Shown here piece after piece: positions 1 through 6,650 of a stretch of DNA of 8,739 nucleotides; the first letter of the stretch is position 1, and the number at the start of each line of letters is the position of its first letter. Origin of the DNA: JBKJVQ01 sp046717125 (GTDB taxonomy: Bacteria > Pseudomonadota > Alphaproteobacteria > Rhizobiales > Methyloligellaceae); assembly GCA_046717125.1 (NCBI GenBank), contig JBKJVQ010000020.1:1-8739 (forward strand), written 5' to 3'. Both the position numbers and the translations under genes were made by a program. Under the pieces are notes generated by a model, which made no database searches, had not been told where the DNA came from, and was given only the letters and a program-made list of their open reading frames with translations.

Positions 1-132
1 TTGACGGGGGGAGCCGCGCGGCGTCTGGCGGAACTGACGCCGGATGGTTGCGAGGCCCGGATCGATTTGACAATCACCGACGATTATCCGCTCGCGCAGG
101 CAATCGTAATCATTTCGGCCATCCGCCCGTAA
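1..132 (+). CDS. acpS: Holo-[acyl-carrier-protein] synthase, C-terminal fragment (5' end outside window)
   Basis: The first 43 codons, open at the left edge and ending in TAA, read LTGGAARRLAELTPDG, then CEARIDLTITDDYPLAQAI, then a short hydrophobic end. This matches the C-terminal part of alphaproteobacterial AcpS, where a GGAA.R stretch is followed by the last beta strands. AcpS transfers 4'-phosphopantetheine from CoA to a serine of acyl carrier protein in the cytoplasm, activating it for fatty acid synthesis. The catalytic Asp and Glu of the family lie upstream of this fragment and cannot be checked. Identification rests on the tail and on its position just before lepB, a common order in Hyphomicrobiales. 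The first TTG of the window is not taken as a start, since the frame is open to the edge. Confidence 0.85.
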   Translation: MTGGAARRLAELTPDGCEARIDLTITDDYPLAQAIVIISAIRP

Positions 133-236
133 GTATCGCTAAGGCTCAGGTCGCTTAATTGCCTAAGGCCGGGCGAAGCGATATAGGGGCGCGGGCCGCT
201 GCGCGCGGGTCGCGGCCGCTATGGAGTTGGGACTGG

Positions 237-992
237 ATGACCATGGAGGCCGAAGTCAACGCGGAACGTGGCGGCTGGAAGGACACGTTTCGGGTCGTCG
301 TCCACGCACTGATCCTCGCGCTGATCGTGCGCGTTTTCCTGTATCAGCCTTTCAATATCCCTTCCGGCTCGATGATTCCGACGCTTCTGATCGGCGATTA
401 CCTGTTCGTCTCGAAATTCTCCTACGGCTACAGCCGTTTCTCGTTTCCGTTCAGCCCGGACCTGTTCGAGGGCCGCATCTGGGCGGCGCCGCCTGAGCGG
501 GGAGACGTCGCGGTCTTCAAGTTGCCGCGCGACAACGAGACCGACTACATCAAGCGCGTGATCGGCCTTCCAGGCGACACGATCCAGATGATCGGCGGCG
601 TGCTGCACATCAACGGCGATCCTGTGAAGCGCGAGCGAATTGAGGATTTTACCCTGCACGACTCGCTGGGCTCGGAACGCAGGGTCGTCCGCTATCTGGA
701 GACGTTGCCGAACGGCGTGAGCTATCCGGTCCTCGACCTGGTCGAGAACGGCTTCGGCGATAATACCGAGCCATACACCGTGAAGGACGGCCATTTCTTC
801 ATGATGGGCGACAATCGTGACAACTCGACCGACAGTCGGGTCGATTCCGCGGTCGGCCAGGTGCCATTCGAGAACCTTGTCGGGCGTGCAGAGATCATCT
901 TTTTTTCCATCGACGAGGATGCGAGCGCTTGGCAGATTTGGCGTTGGCCTACTACCATCCGCTGGTCCCGTCTGTTCCATGTCGTGAGGTAG
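237..992 (+). CDS. lepB: Signal peptidase I
   Basis: This is the membrane-anchored serine protease (family S26A) that removes signal peptides from exported preproteins on the periplasmic side of the inner membrane. It is 251 residues from the chosen ATG. Residues about 18-37 form one hydrophobic anchor, directly followed by the box B motif PSGSMIPTL with nucleophile Ser45. Lys106, in DYIKRVIGLPGD, is the general base of the Ser/Lys dyad. Box E is GDNRDNSTDSR at residues 191-201. Start choice: the open frame extends upstream to a TTG at 159, but that segment is Arg/Ala-rich and unlike the family. The ATG at 237 has a GGAG (223-226) ten bases upstream; an ATG two codons on (243) is also possible. 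It ends three bases before rnc, so the two are probably cotranscribed. No promoter was recognised in the 104-nt gap after acpS. Confidence 0.95.
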   Translation: MTMEAEVNAERGGWKDTFRVVVHALILALIVRVFLYQPFNIPSGSMIPTLLIGDYLFVSKFSYGYSRFSFPFSPDLFEGRIWAAPPERGDVAVFKLPRDNETDYIKRVIGLPGDTIQMIGGVLHINGDPVKRERIEDFTLHDSLGSERRVVRYLETLPNGVSYPVLDLVENGFGDNTEPYTVKDGHFFMMGDNRDNSTDSRVDSAVGQVPFENLVGRAEIIFFSIDEDASAWQIWRWPTTIRWSRLFHVVR

Positions 993-995
993 CTG

Positions 996-1709
996 GTGCG
1001 GAAGCCGTCCGACAGCGCTCTCCAGGCGCTCGCCGCACGGCTGGGGCACGGCTTTCGCGATCTCTCGCTGCTCCGGCTTGCTTTGACCCACGCCAGCGCG
1101 CGCGCCCGGGACGGCGCGGCTATCGATAACGAGCGGCTGGAGTTCATGGGCGACCGTGTCCTTGGACTTGCGGCTGCCGAGCTTCTCTATTCGCGCCATC
1201 CCGGCGTAGCCGAGGGTGAGTTGGCGCGACGGCTGAACCAGCTCGTTCGCGCCGAGACCTGCGCCGAGGTCGCCAAGCGTTGGGAACTCGGTTCGCTCGT
1301 GCTGATGAGCGGGGGTGAGGCCGAATCCGGCGGCAGGGAAAAGCGCACGATCCTCGCCGATGCATGTGAAGCTGTGCTTGGCGCGGTGTTCGCGGATGGA
1401 GGATTCGATGCTGCCCGGAGCGTCGTGCACAGATTCTGGACGAGCGACGTGATGGCGACAATGATCGCGCCCATCGACGCCAAGACCGCATTGCAGGAAT
1501 GGGCGCAGGCTCGGCAGCGCACGCTTCCGCGCTATGTATCGGTCGCAAGGTCGGGTCCAGATCACGCCCCTCTGTTCACGATCGAGGTGCAGGTCGACGG
1601 CATGGTTCCAGCTCGCGGAGAAGGGGCAAGCAAGCGCGCGGCCGAGCAGGCGGCGGCCGCATGCATGCTGGCGCGTGAAGGCGTGTCCCCCGAGCTGCTC
1701 GATGGTTGA
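996..1709 (+). CDS. rnc: Ribonuclease III
   Basis: RNase III is a homodimeric, Mg2+-dependent endonuclease that cuts double-stranded RNA, chiefly to process the rRNA precursor and some mRNAs. The 237 residues fit the family. The signature NERLEFMGDRVLGL at residues 45-58 supplies Glu46, Glu49 and Asp53. The second metal-binding block, DACEAVLGAVFADGG, begins at Asp121 and includes Glu124, matching E. coli Asp114 and Glu117. Residues about 163-230 form a double-stranded RNA-binding domain, starting DAKTALQEWAQ and ending in a conserved KRAAEQAAAA helix. The start is GTG, with TGAGG at 985-989 six bases upstream, inside the end of lepB. Its 3' end overlaps era by 8 nt, which suggests translational coupling. 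Pairing of rnc with era is widespread in bacteria. Confidence 0.96.
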   Translation: MRKPSDSALQALAARLGHGFRDLSLLRLALTHASARARDGAAIDNERLEFMGDRVLGLAAAELLYSRHPGVAEGELARRLNQLVRAETCAEVAKRWELGSLVLMSGGEAESGGREKRTILADACEAVLGAVFADGGFDAARSVVHRFWTSDVMATMIAPIDAKTALQEWAQARQRTLPRYVSVARSGPDHAPLFTIEVQVDGMVPARGEGASKRAAEQAAAACMLAREGVSPELLDG

Positions 1710-2610
1710 GCCGGACGGCCGGCGCTGTGCATTCGTGGCGCTGCTCGGCGCGCCGAACGCGGGCAAGTCGACACTCGTCAATGCGCTCGTCGGCGCCAAA
1801 ATCGCCATCGTCACGCACAAGGCACAGACGACGCGCGCGCCGTTGCGCGGCATCTTCATCGAAGGCGACGCGCAGATCGTCCTAATCGACGCGCCGGGCG
1901 TTTTCACGCCAAAGCGCAAGCTCGACCGGGCCATGGTGCGGGCCGCCTGGGACGGCGCGGCGGAGGCGGACATCGCCCTTGTCGTGGTCGACGCGGCTCG
2001 GGGGGTGGACGAGGACGTCGAAGCGATGCTGTCGCGCATGCCGGAGATCACCCATCCCGTTATGCTTGTCCTCAACAAGATCGACCGCGTGAAGAAGCCG
2101 GATCTGCTGGCGCTGGCGTCGGAGCTGAATGCGCGCGCATCCTTTGCCGAAACATTGATGATTTCGGCGCTGACCGGCGACGGCATCGACACGTTGAAAC
2201 AGGGGCTCGCCAAGGCCGCACCGCCTGGGCCGTGGCACTATCCGGAAGATCAGCTCACGGATGCGCCACTGCGTCAGGCCGCGGCAGAGATCACGCGCGA
2301 AAAACTGATGATCCGCCTGCACGACGAATTGCCCTATGCGCTGACCGTCGAGACCACGGACTGGAAGCTTCTGCATGACGGCAGCGTTCGGATCGAGCAA
2401 ACCATATTCGTCGAACGGGACGGCCAGCGGGCCATCGTGCTCGGCCACAAGGGCCAGACCATCAAGGAGATTTCGATGTCGGCGCGCAAAGACATCGCCG
2501 AAATCGCCGAGCAGAAAATCCATCTGTTCCTATTCGTGAAGGTCCGCGAGCGTTGGGGCGAGGACCCGGAACGCTTCCGCGAAATGGGCCTCGATCCGAC
2601 CGAGCGATAG
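1702..2610 (+). CDS. era: GTPase Era, 16S rRNA-binding ribosome assembly factor
   Basis: Era is a GTPase that binds the 3' end of 16S rRNA and helps 30S maturation. The frame is open further upstream (to 1534), but that part is the rnc gene in another frame. The ATG at 1702 gives 302 residues, the normal Era size. G1 is GAPNAGKST (residues 16-24); G2 lies in KAQTTRAPLRGI; G3 is DAPG (62-65), where most Era proteins have DTPG; G4 is NKID (124-127); a SAL near residue 157 is G5. The C-terminal KH domain includes the GHKGQTIKEI loop, which contacts rRNA. The start overlaps the last 8 nt of rnc and has only a weak purine-rich stretch upstream, so translation probably depends on ribosomes finishing rnc. 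Confidence 0.95.
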   Translation: MVEPDGRRCAFVALLGAPNAGKSTLVNALVGAKIAIVTHKAQTTRAPLRGIFIEGDAQIVLIDAPGVFTPKRKLDRAMVRAAWDGAAEADIALVVVDAARGVDEDVEAMLSRMPEITHPVMLVLNKIDRVKKPDLLALASELNARASFAETLMISALTGDGIDTLKQGLAKAAPPGPWHYPEDQLTDAPLRQAAAEITREKLMIRLHDELPYALTVETTDWKLLHDGSVRIEQTIFVERDGQRAIVLGHKGQTIKEISMSARKDIAEIAEQKIHLFLFVKVRERWGEDPERFREMGLDPTER

Positions 2611-2623
2611 GTGTGCAGCAATC

Positions 2624-3916
2624 ATGAAAGCCGGCGGAAGGGTCGAGGCCGCGATCGAGGTGCTTGGCGAAATCGGGATGCGGCACAGGCCGGCGAGTGA
2701 AGCGCTGGCGGATTGGGGCAGGGCGCACCGCTTCGCGGGATCGGGCGACCGCGCTGCGATCGGCAATCTCGTGTTCGATGCGCTGCGGCGGAAATCCTCG
2801 ATCGCCTGTGTCATGGGCGACGACAGCCCCCGCGCCGCGGCGCTAGGGGCGCTGCATCTCGTTTGGGGCTTTAGCGTTGATGATGTCGCGGCGCTTGCCG
2901 ATGGCGGGCCGCATGCGCCGTCGTCGCTGACCGATCAAGAGCGGGCGGCGCTTCTGCGGGAATTGCCGGGCGATGCGTCCGCCCATGTAAGGGGAGATTT
3001 CCCCGCATGGCTCGCACCGCAATTCGAGGCGGCGTTCGGCTCGCGGGCTGCGGAGGAGGGCGCGGCGCTGGCCCAGCGCGCCCCGGTCGATCTGCGCGTC
3101 AACACGCTGAAGGCGGATCGCGCCAAGGTCGCGCGCGCTCTGTCGCGGCTCGATCCTGTGGAAACGAAGCTGTCGCCGGTCGGACTGCGCATCGCGCATG
3201 CGCGTGGCCCCGGCAAGCCGCCGCATGTGGAGGCGGAGCCCGCGCATGGCAAGGGCTGGTTCGAAGTGCAGGACGAGGGCTCGCAGATTGCCGCGATCAT
3301 GACAGGCGCCGCGCCCGGGATGCAAATCCTCGATCTGTGTGCGGGGGCCGGCGGCAAGACGCTGGCGATGGCCGCGTCCATGGAGAACAAGGGCCAGATC
3401 TATGCCTATGATTCAGACCGCCATCGCCTGCGACCGATCTTCGAGCGGCTGAAGCGCGCGGGCGTGCGCAACGCTCAGGTCATCGCTGCCGGCGATGGGC
3501 TCGCGCTGGATGCCATGCATGAGCGAATGGACATTGTGCTGATCGATGCACCCTGTACGGGGTCGGGCACATGGCGACGCAAACCCGATGCGAAATGGCG
3601 GCTGACGCAGGCGCAGATGGAGATGCGTATCACAGAGCAGGCCGCCTTGTTTGACCGGGGTGCAGAGTTCGTGAAGGCCGGAGGCCTGCTCGTTTACGTC
3701 ACGTGCTCCGTGCTGCCTGCGGAAAATATCGATCAGGTGCGCAGTTTTCTGGATCGGACCGAGGGCTTCAGTATCGTTCCGAGTGCTAAGCAATGGCGCG
3801 AATTGTTCGACTCTGAACCGCCGTCGTCGGCGATCGGGGGGGACGACTTCCTGCAGCTCACACCCGCGAGTCACGGCACGGACGGGTTCTTCGTCGCCGT
3901 TCTACGCCGGCGCTGA
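2624..3916 (+). CDS. rsmB: 16S rRNA (cytosine-C5) methyltransferase, RsmB/NOP family
   Basis: This SAM-dependent enzyme methylates carbon 5 of a cytosine in rRNA; in E. coli RsmB the target is C967 of 16S rRNA. The 430 residues match RsmB in length. Residues 1-130 are helical and probably correspond to the NusB-like RNA-binding part. A DLRVNTLKADR block and FEVQDEGSQIAA lead into the Rossmann methyltransferase fold. SAM motif I is DLCAGAGGKT (237-246). Motif IV, DAPCTGSGTWRR, carries Cys311, which assists release. Motif VI, VTCSVLPAEN, carries the nucleophile Cys361. It begins 13 nt after era with AGGTG at 2609-2613 ten bases upstream, so it is probably in the same transcript. The family is certain; the exact target cytosine cannot be read from sequence, and RsmF-like specificity is not excluded. 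Confidence 0.88.
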   Translation: MKAGGRVEAAIEVLGEIGMRHRPASEALADWGRAHRFAGSGDRAAIGNLVFDALRRKSSIACVMGDDSPRAAALGALHLVWGFSVDDVAALADGGPHAPSSLTDQERAALLRELPGDASAHVRGDFPAWLAPQFEAAFGSRAAEEGAALAQRAPVDLRVNTLKADRAKVARALSRLDPVETKLSPVGLRIAHARGPGKPPHVEAEPAHGKGWFEVQDEGSQIAAIMTGAAPGMQILDLCAGAGGKTLAMAASMENKGQIYAYDSDRHRLRPIFERLKRAGVRNAQVIAAGDGLALDAMHERMDIVLIDAPCTGSGTWRRKPDAKWRLTQAQMEMRITEQAALFDRGAEFVKAGGLLVYVTCSVLPAENIDQVRSFLDRTEGFSIVPSAKQWRELFDSEPPSSAIGGDDFLQLTPASHGTDGFFVAVLRRR

Positions 3917-4085
3917 GCCGCACGGAGAACAGAGGTGGCGGCTGACACCTCCAATACGGCGAAATCCGTCGCAACTCCCATCTAAAATACGGCCAATTTC
4001 GAGCATTGCCGGGCTGCGATCGGGGCGGCCAAGTCCTCATCGCCGCCAAATGTCAAAATTACGGCGGAGAGATCGCAACATTTAC

Positions 4086-4113
4086 TTGAAATTCGGATTC
4101 TCTGCGCTGAAAT
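4086..4113 (+). promoter_or_regulatory. Possible sigma70-type promoter for the kamA cassette
   Basis: TTGAAA (4086-4091) resembles a -35 box and TGAAAT (4108-4113) matches four of six -10 consensus positions, with a 16-nt spacer. It sits in the most AT-rich part of the gap, about 80 nt before the kamA start. The match is weak and alphaproteobacterial promoters are degenerate, so this is a candidate only. Confidence 0.2.
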
Positions 4114-4140
4114 AACCCCCGCTTCGGAGGGCGCAGAATC
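4096..4140 (+). other. Imperfect hairpin upstream of kamA
   Basis: TCTGCGC (4101-4107) is the exact reverse complement of GCGCAGA (4131-4137). The flanking GATTC and ATC extend the stem across a small bulge. The loop contains a C-run and a G-run (CCCCCG and CGGAGG) that could form a smaller inner stem. No T-run follows on either strand, so it is not a standard intrinsic terminator. It overlaps the candidate -10 box and could act as an operator or leader structure. Confidence 0.35.
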
Positions 4141-4193
4141 GACGGTCCTCGCGCGACGGCCCGGAGGATCCGAAGCTGGGAGATAATCACCCG

Positions 4194-5522
4194 ATGGACA
4201 TTTTGTCCGGCGAGCCCGCAGAGCCGCCCAGTCGTGGCGACACGACAGAACCAAGCTCCACCCGACAATCGCATCAGTTAATCCAGACGGCTTCCGCCGC
4301 ACCGTCAGCGCGCGTGCATGCGATTGAGCCGAAGGCAGAGCGTTTTCCGCAGGGCCCGTCTGCGAAGGCGTTTCGCAAGCGATTCTATTCCGACGTCGAT
4401 AGCCAACTTTGGAACGACTGGCGCTGGCAGCTACGCACTCGCGTCCGCACGCTGGCCGAGCTCGAACGCCTGTTCTTACTCTCGGACGACGAGCGCGCCG
4501 CCGTCGCCGCGCATCAGGGTTCGCTCCCCGTCGGTATCACGCCCTATTACGCGAGCCTGATGAGTCGCGACGATCCCGACGAGCCGATGCGGCGGACGCA
4601 TATTCCCGTCGGCGAGGAGTATCTCAAGACGCCGGGTGAGGCGGATGACCCGCTCGGCGAGGACGGGCACACGGCGGTGCCGGGCCTCGTGCATCGCTAT
4701 CCCGACCGCGTGTTGTTCCTCGCGACCGGCACGTGCTCGACTTATTGCCGCTATTGCACGCGCTCGCGCATGGTCGGCGAGCCGGGCGGCGAATATTCGT
4801 TCAGCCGCTCGCAATGGGACCAGGCGCTCGAATACATCGCCGCGAACCCAAAAATCCGCGACGTGCTCATTTCGGGCGGCGACCCGCTCACCATGTCGGA
4901 CGAGCGGCTGGACTATCTGCTCGGCCGCCTGCGCGCGATCAAGTCCGTGGAGTTCGTCCGCCTCGGTACGAAGGTTCCGGTCGTGATGCCGATGCGCGTG
5001 ACGCGGGCGCTGACACGCGTGCTGAAGAAGCATCATCCGCTGTGGATGAGCATCCACTTCACCCATCCCGCCGAACTGACGCCGGAAGTGACCGAGGCGA
5101 CCGCGCGGTTGGCTGATGCCGGCATTCCGCTCGGCAGCCAGACTGTGCTGCTCAAAGACGTCAACGACGAGGTCGAAACCCTGAAGACGCTTTATCACGG
5201 GCTGCTGATGCGGCGCGTGCGGCCGTACTATCTCTACCAATGCGACCCGATCACCGGCTCATCGCACTTCCGCACATCAATCCGGAAGGGACTGGAGATC
5301 ATGCGCGGCCTACGCGGCCACACGACCGGCTATGCGGTGCCGACCTATGTCGTCGACGCGCCTGGCGGTGGCGGCAAGATTCCGCTCCTGCCGAATTACG
5401 TGCAGGGCCGGGACGGCGAGGATCTCGTGCTCAGCAATTTCGAGGGCAAGTCGTATCGCTATACAGATCCCGAAGTCGAAGCGCCGGTGAAGAAGCGCGG
5501 CCGCGTGCGCAAGGCGGCATAA
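4194..5522 (+). CDS. kamA: KamA-family radical SAM lysine 2,3-aminomutase
   Basis: The family interconverts L-lysine and L-beta-lysine using S-adenosylmethionine, a [4Fe-4S] cluster and pyridoxal phosphate. The protein is 442 residues. The cluster motif CSTYCRYC gives Cys181, Cys185 and Cys188. ISGGDPLT follows. The PLP-binding PGGGGK carries Lys395. Asp351 (YQCD) and Asp388 (VVD) align with the two aspartates that hold the side-chain amine in the Clostridium subterminale enzyme and that differ in glutamate 2,3-aminomutases, so lysine is the likely substrate. The C-terminal CxCxxC cysteines are absent and the partner cysteine position reads VNDE, so the clostridial inter-subunit zinc site is missing. 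The first 60 residues are a Ser/Pro/Ala-rich, probably disordered extension; the tail is basic (KKRGRVRK). At 442 residues with full PLP motifs it is longer than EpmB. Four bases separate it from the next ligase gene. Confidence 0.9.
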   Translation: MDILSGEPAEPPSRGDTTEPSSTRQSHQLIQTASAAPSARVHAIEPKAERFPQGPSAKAFRKRFYSDVDSQLWNDWRWQLRTRVRTLAELERLFLLSDDERAAVAAHQGSLPVGITPYYASLMSRDDPDEPMRRTHIPVGEEYLKTPGEADDPLGEDGHTAVPGLVHRYPDRVLFLATGTCSTYCRYCTRSRMVGEPGGEYSFSRSQWDQALEYIAANPKIRDVLISGGDPLTMSDERLDYLLGRLRAIKSVEFVRLGTKVPVVMPMRVTRALTRVLKKHHPLWMSIHFTHPAELTPEVTEATARLADAGIPLGSQTVLLKDVNDEVETLKTLYHGLLMRRVRPYYLYQCDPITGSSHFRTSIRKGLEIMRGLRGHTTGYAVPTYVVDAPGGGGKIPLLPNYVQGRDGEDLVLSNFEGKSYRYTDPEVEAPVKKRGRVRKAA

Positions 5523-5526
5523 CCTC

Positions 5527-6540
5527 ATGCGCATCGGCCTCGTCTACGATCTGCGTGACGAATATCGCGCGCTGGGCTTCTCCGAGGAGGAGATCGCCGA
5601 GTTTGATTCGCCGGCAACGATCGATGCGCTGGAGCATGCGATCCGCGCCGCGGGTTGCGATGTCGTGCGGATCGGGCGCGGGCAGGCACTCGCCGCCCGC
5701 CTCGTCGCGGGGGAGCGTTTCGATCTTGTGTTCTCGATCGCGGAAGGGCTGAAAGGCCGGTCGCGCGAGGCACAGGTTCCCGCCCTGTGCGAGCTGTTCG
5801 ATCAGCCCTACGTGTTTTCTGATCCGCTGACCATGGCGGCCTCGCTCGACAAGGCCTGGGCGAAGCGGATCGTGCGCGACGCAGGCGTGCCGACGGCGTC
5901 GTTTGCCGTCGTGGAAAGCAGTGTCAATGAGGTGAAAGACTGGGAGGACTTCCCTGCCTTCGTGAAGCCGCTTGCCGAAGGCACCGGCAAGGGCTGCGAG
6001 CGCGCATCGATGGTCGCATCGCCAGCGGAGCTGAAGTCGGCGGTCGACAGCATCCTGATCCGGTTTCGTCAGCCCGCGCTGATTGAGCGCTTCCTGCCGG
6101 GGCGCGAGTTCACGGTGGGCGTGGTCGGCAACGGCTACGCCGCGCGTGTCGTTGGCGTCTGCGAGATCACGATGAACACGGGCGCGGAGCAGGGCGTCTA
6201 CTCGCTCGCCAACAAGGAGCTGTCGGAAGAACTCGTCACCTACACGCGGGCCGGCGACGAGGCGGCGCGGCGGGCCGGGCAACTCGCGCTGATCGCTTAT
6301 CGCGCGCTGCAATGCCGCGACGCAGCGCGCATCGATTTCCGCTGCGACGACATGGGTGAGCCGGTGTTCCTCGAAGCCAACCCGCTTGCGGGGCTGCATC
6401 CGAGCCATTCAGACTTGCCGATCCTCGCCGCGCAGAACGGGATCGGCCATGAGGCGCTGATCGGCATGATCCTAGACGCGGCTTCCGGGCGCTACGGTCT
6501 CTCGCGCCGCGACAGGAAGCGTGCAAAGGCGATCGCATAG
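5527..6540 (+). CDS. ATP-grasp ligase, D-Ala-D-Ala ligase-like (first of two)
   Basis: A 337-residue ATP-grasp enzyme related to D-alanine-D-alanine ligase; the fold activates a carboxylate as acyl phosphate with ATP and joins it to an amine. The N-terminal domain opens with strand MRIGLVYD. A Ddl-like block FSIAEGLKGRSREAQVPAL precedes SLDKAWAKRIVRDAGVPT. ATP-binding residues include Lys147 in VKPLAEGTGKG and Glu187 in IERFLPGREFTVG. Metal ligands are Asp270 (ARIDF), Glu283 and Asn285 (LEANP). The loop that reads HGxxGEDG in true Ddl is replaced by AEGLKGRSREAQ, and the end reads LAGLHPSHSDLP, so substrates probably differ from two D-alanines. It starts four bases after kamA with AAGGCGG at 5511-5517 as ribosome binding site, so it should be co-expressed. 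The product is unknown; coupling of beta-lysine is inference from context. Confidence 0.85.
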   Translation: MRIGLVYDLRDEYRALGFSEEEIAEFDSPATIDALEHAIRAAGCDVVRIGRGQALAARLVAGERFDLVFSIAEGLKGRSREAQVPALCELFDQPYVFSDPLTMAASLDKAWAKRIVRDAGVPTASFAVVESSVNEVKDWEDFPAFVKPLAEGTGKGCERASMVASPAELKSAVDSILIRFRQPALIERFLPGREFTVGVVGNGYAARVVGVCEITMNTGAEQGVYSLANKELSEELVTYTRAGDEAARRAGQLALIAYRALQCRDAARIDFRCDDMGEPVFLEANPLAGLHPSHSDLPILAAQNGIGHEALIGMILDAASGRYGLSRRDRKRAKAIA

Positions 6541-6650
6541 ATCACGATGATTTCTGGTCCGAACCCGAAATCATGACCTTGATCGATCAAAGGTTCAAAG
6601 CATGATGCTGTCCGAAACCCGCTTCCCGCTTTTCGGCATCATGCTTTGAT
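6541..6650. repeat. Three-stem palindromic intergenic element
   Basis: The entire gap between the two ligase genes is made of inverted repeats. Stem 1: ATGATTTC (6547-6554) with GAAATCAT (6567-6574). Stem 2: the 12-bp perfect palindrome TTGATCGATCAA (6579-6590). Stem 3: 14-bp perfect arms TCAAAGCATGATGC (6595-6608) and GCATCATGCTTTGA (6636-6649), with an inner CCGAAA/TTTCGG pairing. From memory it resembles palindromic repeats scattered between genes in Hyphomicrobiales; a genome search is needed to prove copy number. The outer arm of stem 3 reaches the first base of the downstream ATG. Confidence 0.8.

Larger units (their letters stand above)
3917..4193. other. Non-coding gap between the housekeeping operon and the kamA cassette
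   Basis: No credible gene is seen in these 277 bases. They hold a 6-bp perfect inverted repeat with an 8-nt loop just after rsmB (3932-3937 with 3946-3951), not followed by a T-run. Three similar words follow: AATACGGC at 3953-3960 and 3986-3993, and AATTACGGC at 4057-4065. A longer hairpin and a weak promoter candidate are listed separately. The composition is more AT-rich than the flanking genes, especially 4040-4120. A purine-rich GGGAG at 4178-4182 is the likely ribosome binding site of the next gene, eleven bases before its ATG. Confidence 0.6.

Noticed and set aside
139..169. Direct repeat CTAAGGC (139-145 and 163-169) between acpS and lepB
   Set aside because: Only 7 bp and two copies, with no promoter-like elements around it; this is within chance expectation.
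159..236. Upstream TTG start for lepB
   Set aside because: The extra 26 residues are Arg/Ala-rich and unlike signal peptidase N-termini; the ATG at 237 has a well-spaced GGAG.
219..2213. Long 664-codon open frame on the - strand
   Set aside because: It lies antisense across lepB, rnc and era, whose motifs are all clear; its composition is the usual by-product of GC-rich codon use and it shows no recognisable domain.
3932..3951. Intrinsic terminator after rsmB
   Set aside because: The 6-bp stem is perfect but no T-run follows on the + strand, so termination is not supported.
4176..4193. CTG at 4176 as a kamA start, 8 nt after GGAGG (4163-4167)
   Set aside because: CTG is a very rare start; the ATG at 4194 has its own purine-rich site, and the six extra residues add no known feature.
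4194..5522. EpmB (EF-P beta-lysylation aminomutase) identity for the KamA homologue
   Set aside because: EpmB is about 100 residues shorter and is normally tied to EpmA and EF-P genes, neither of which is nearby.
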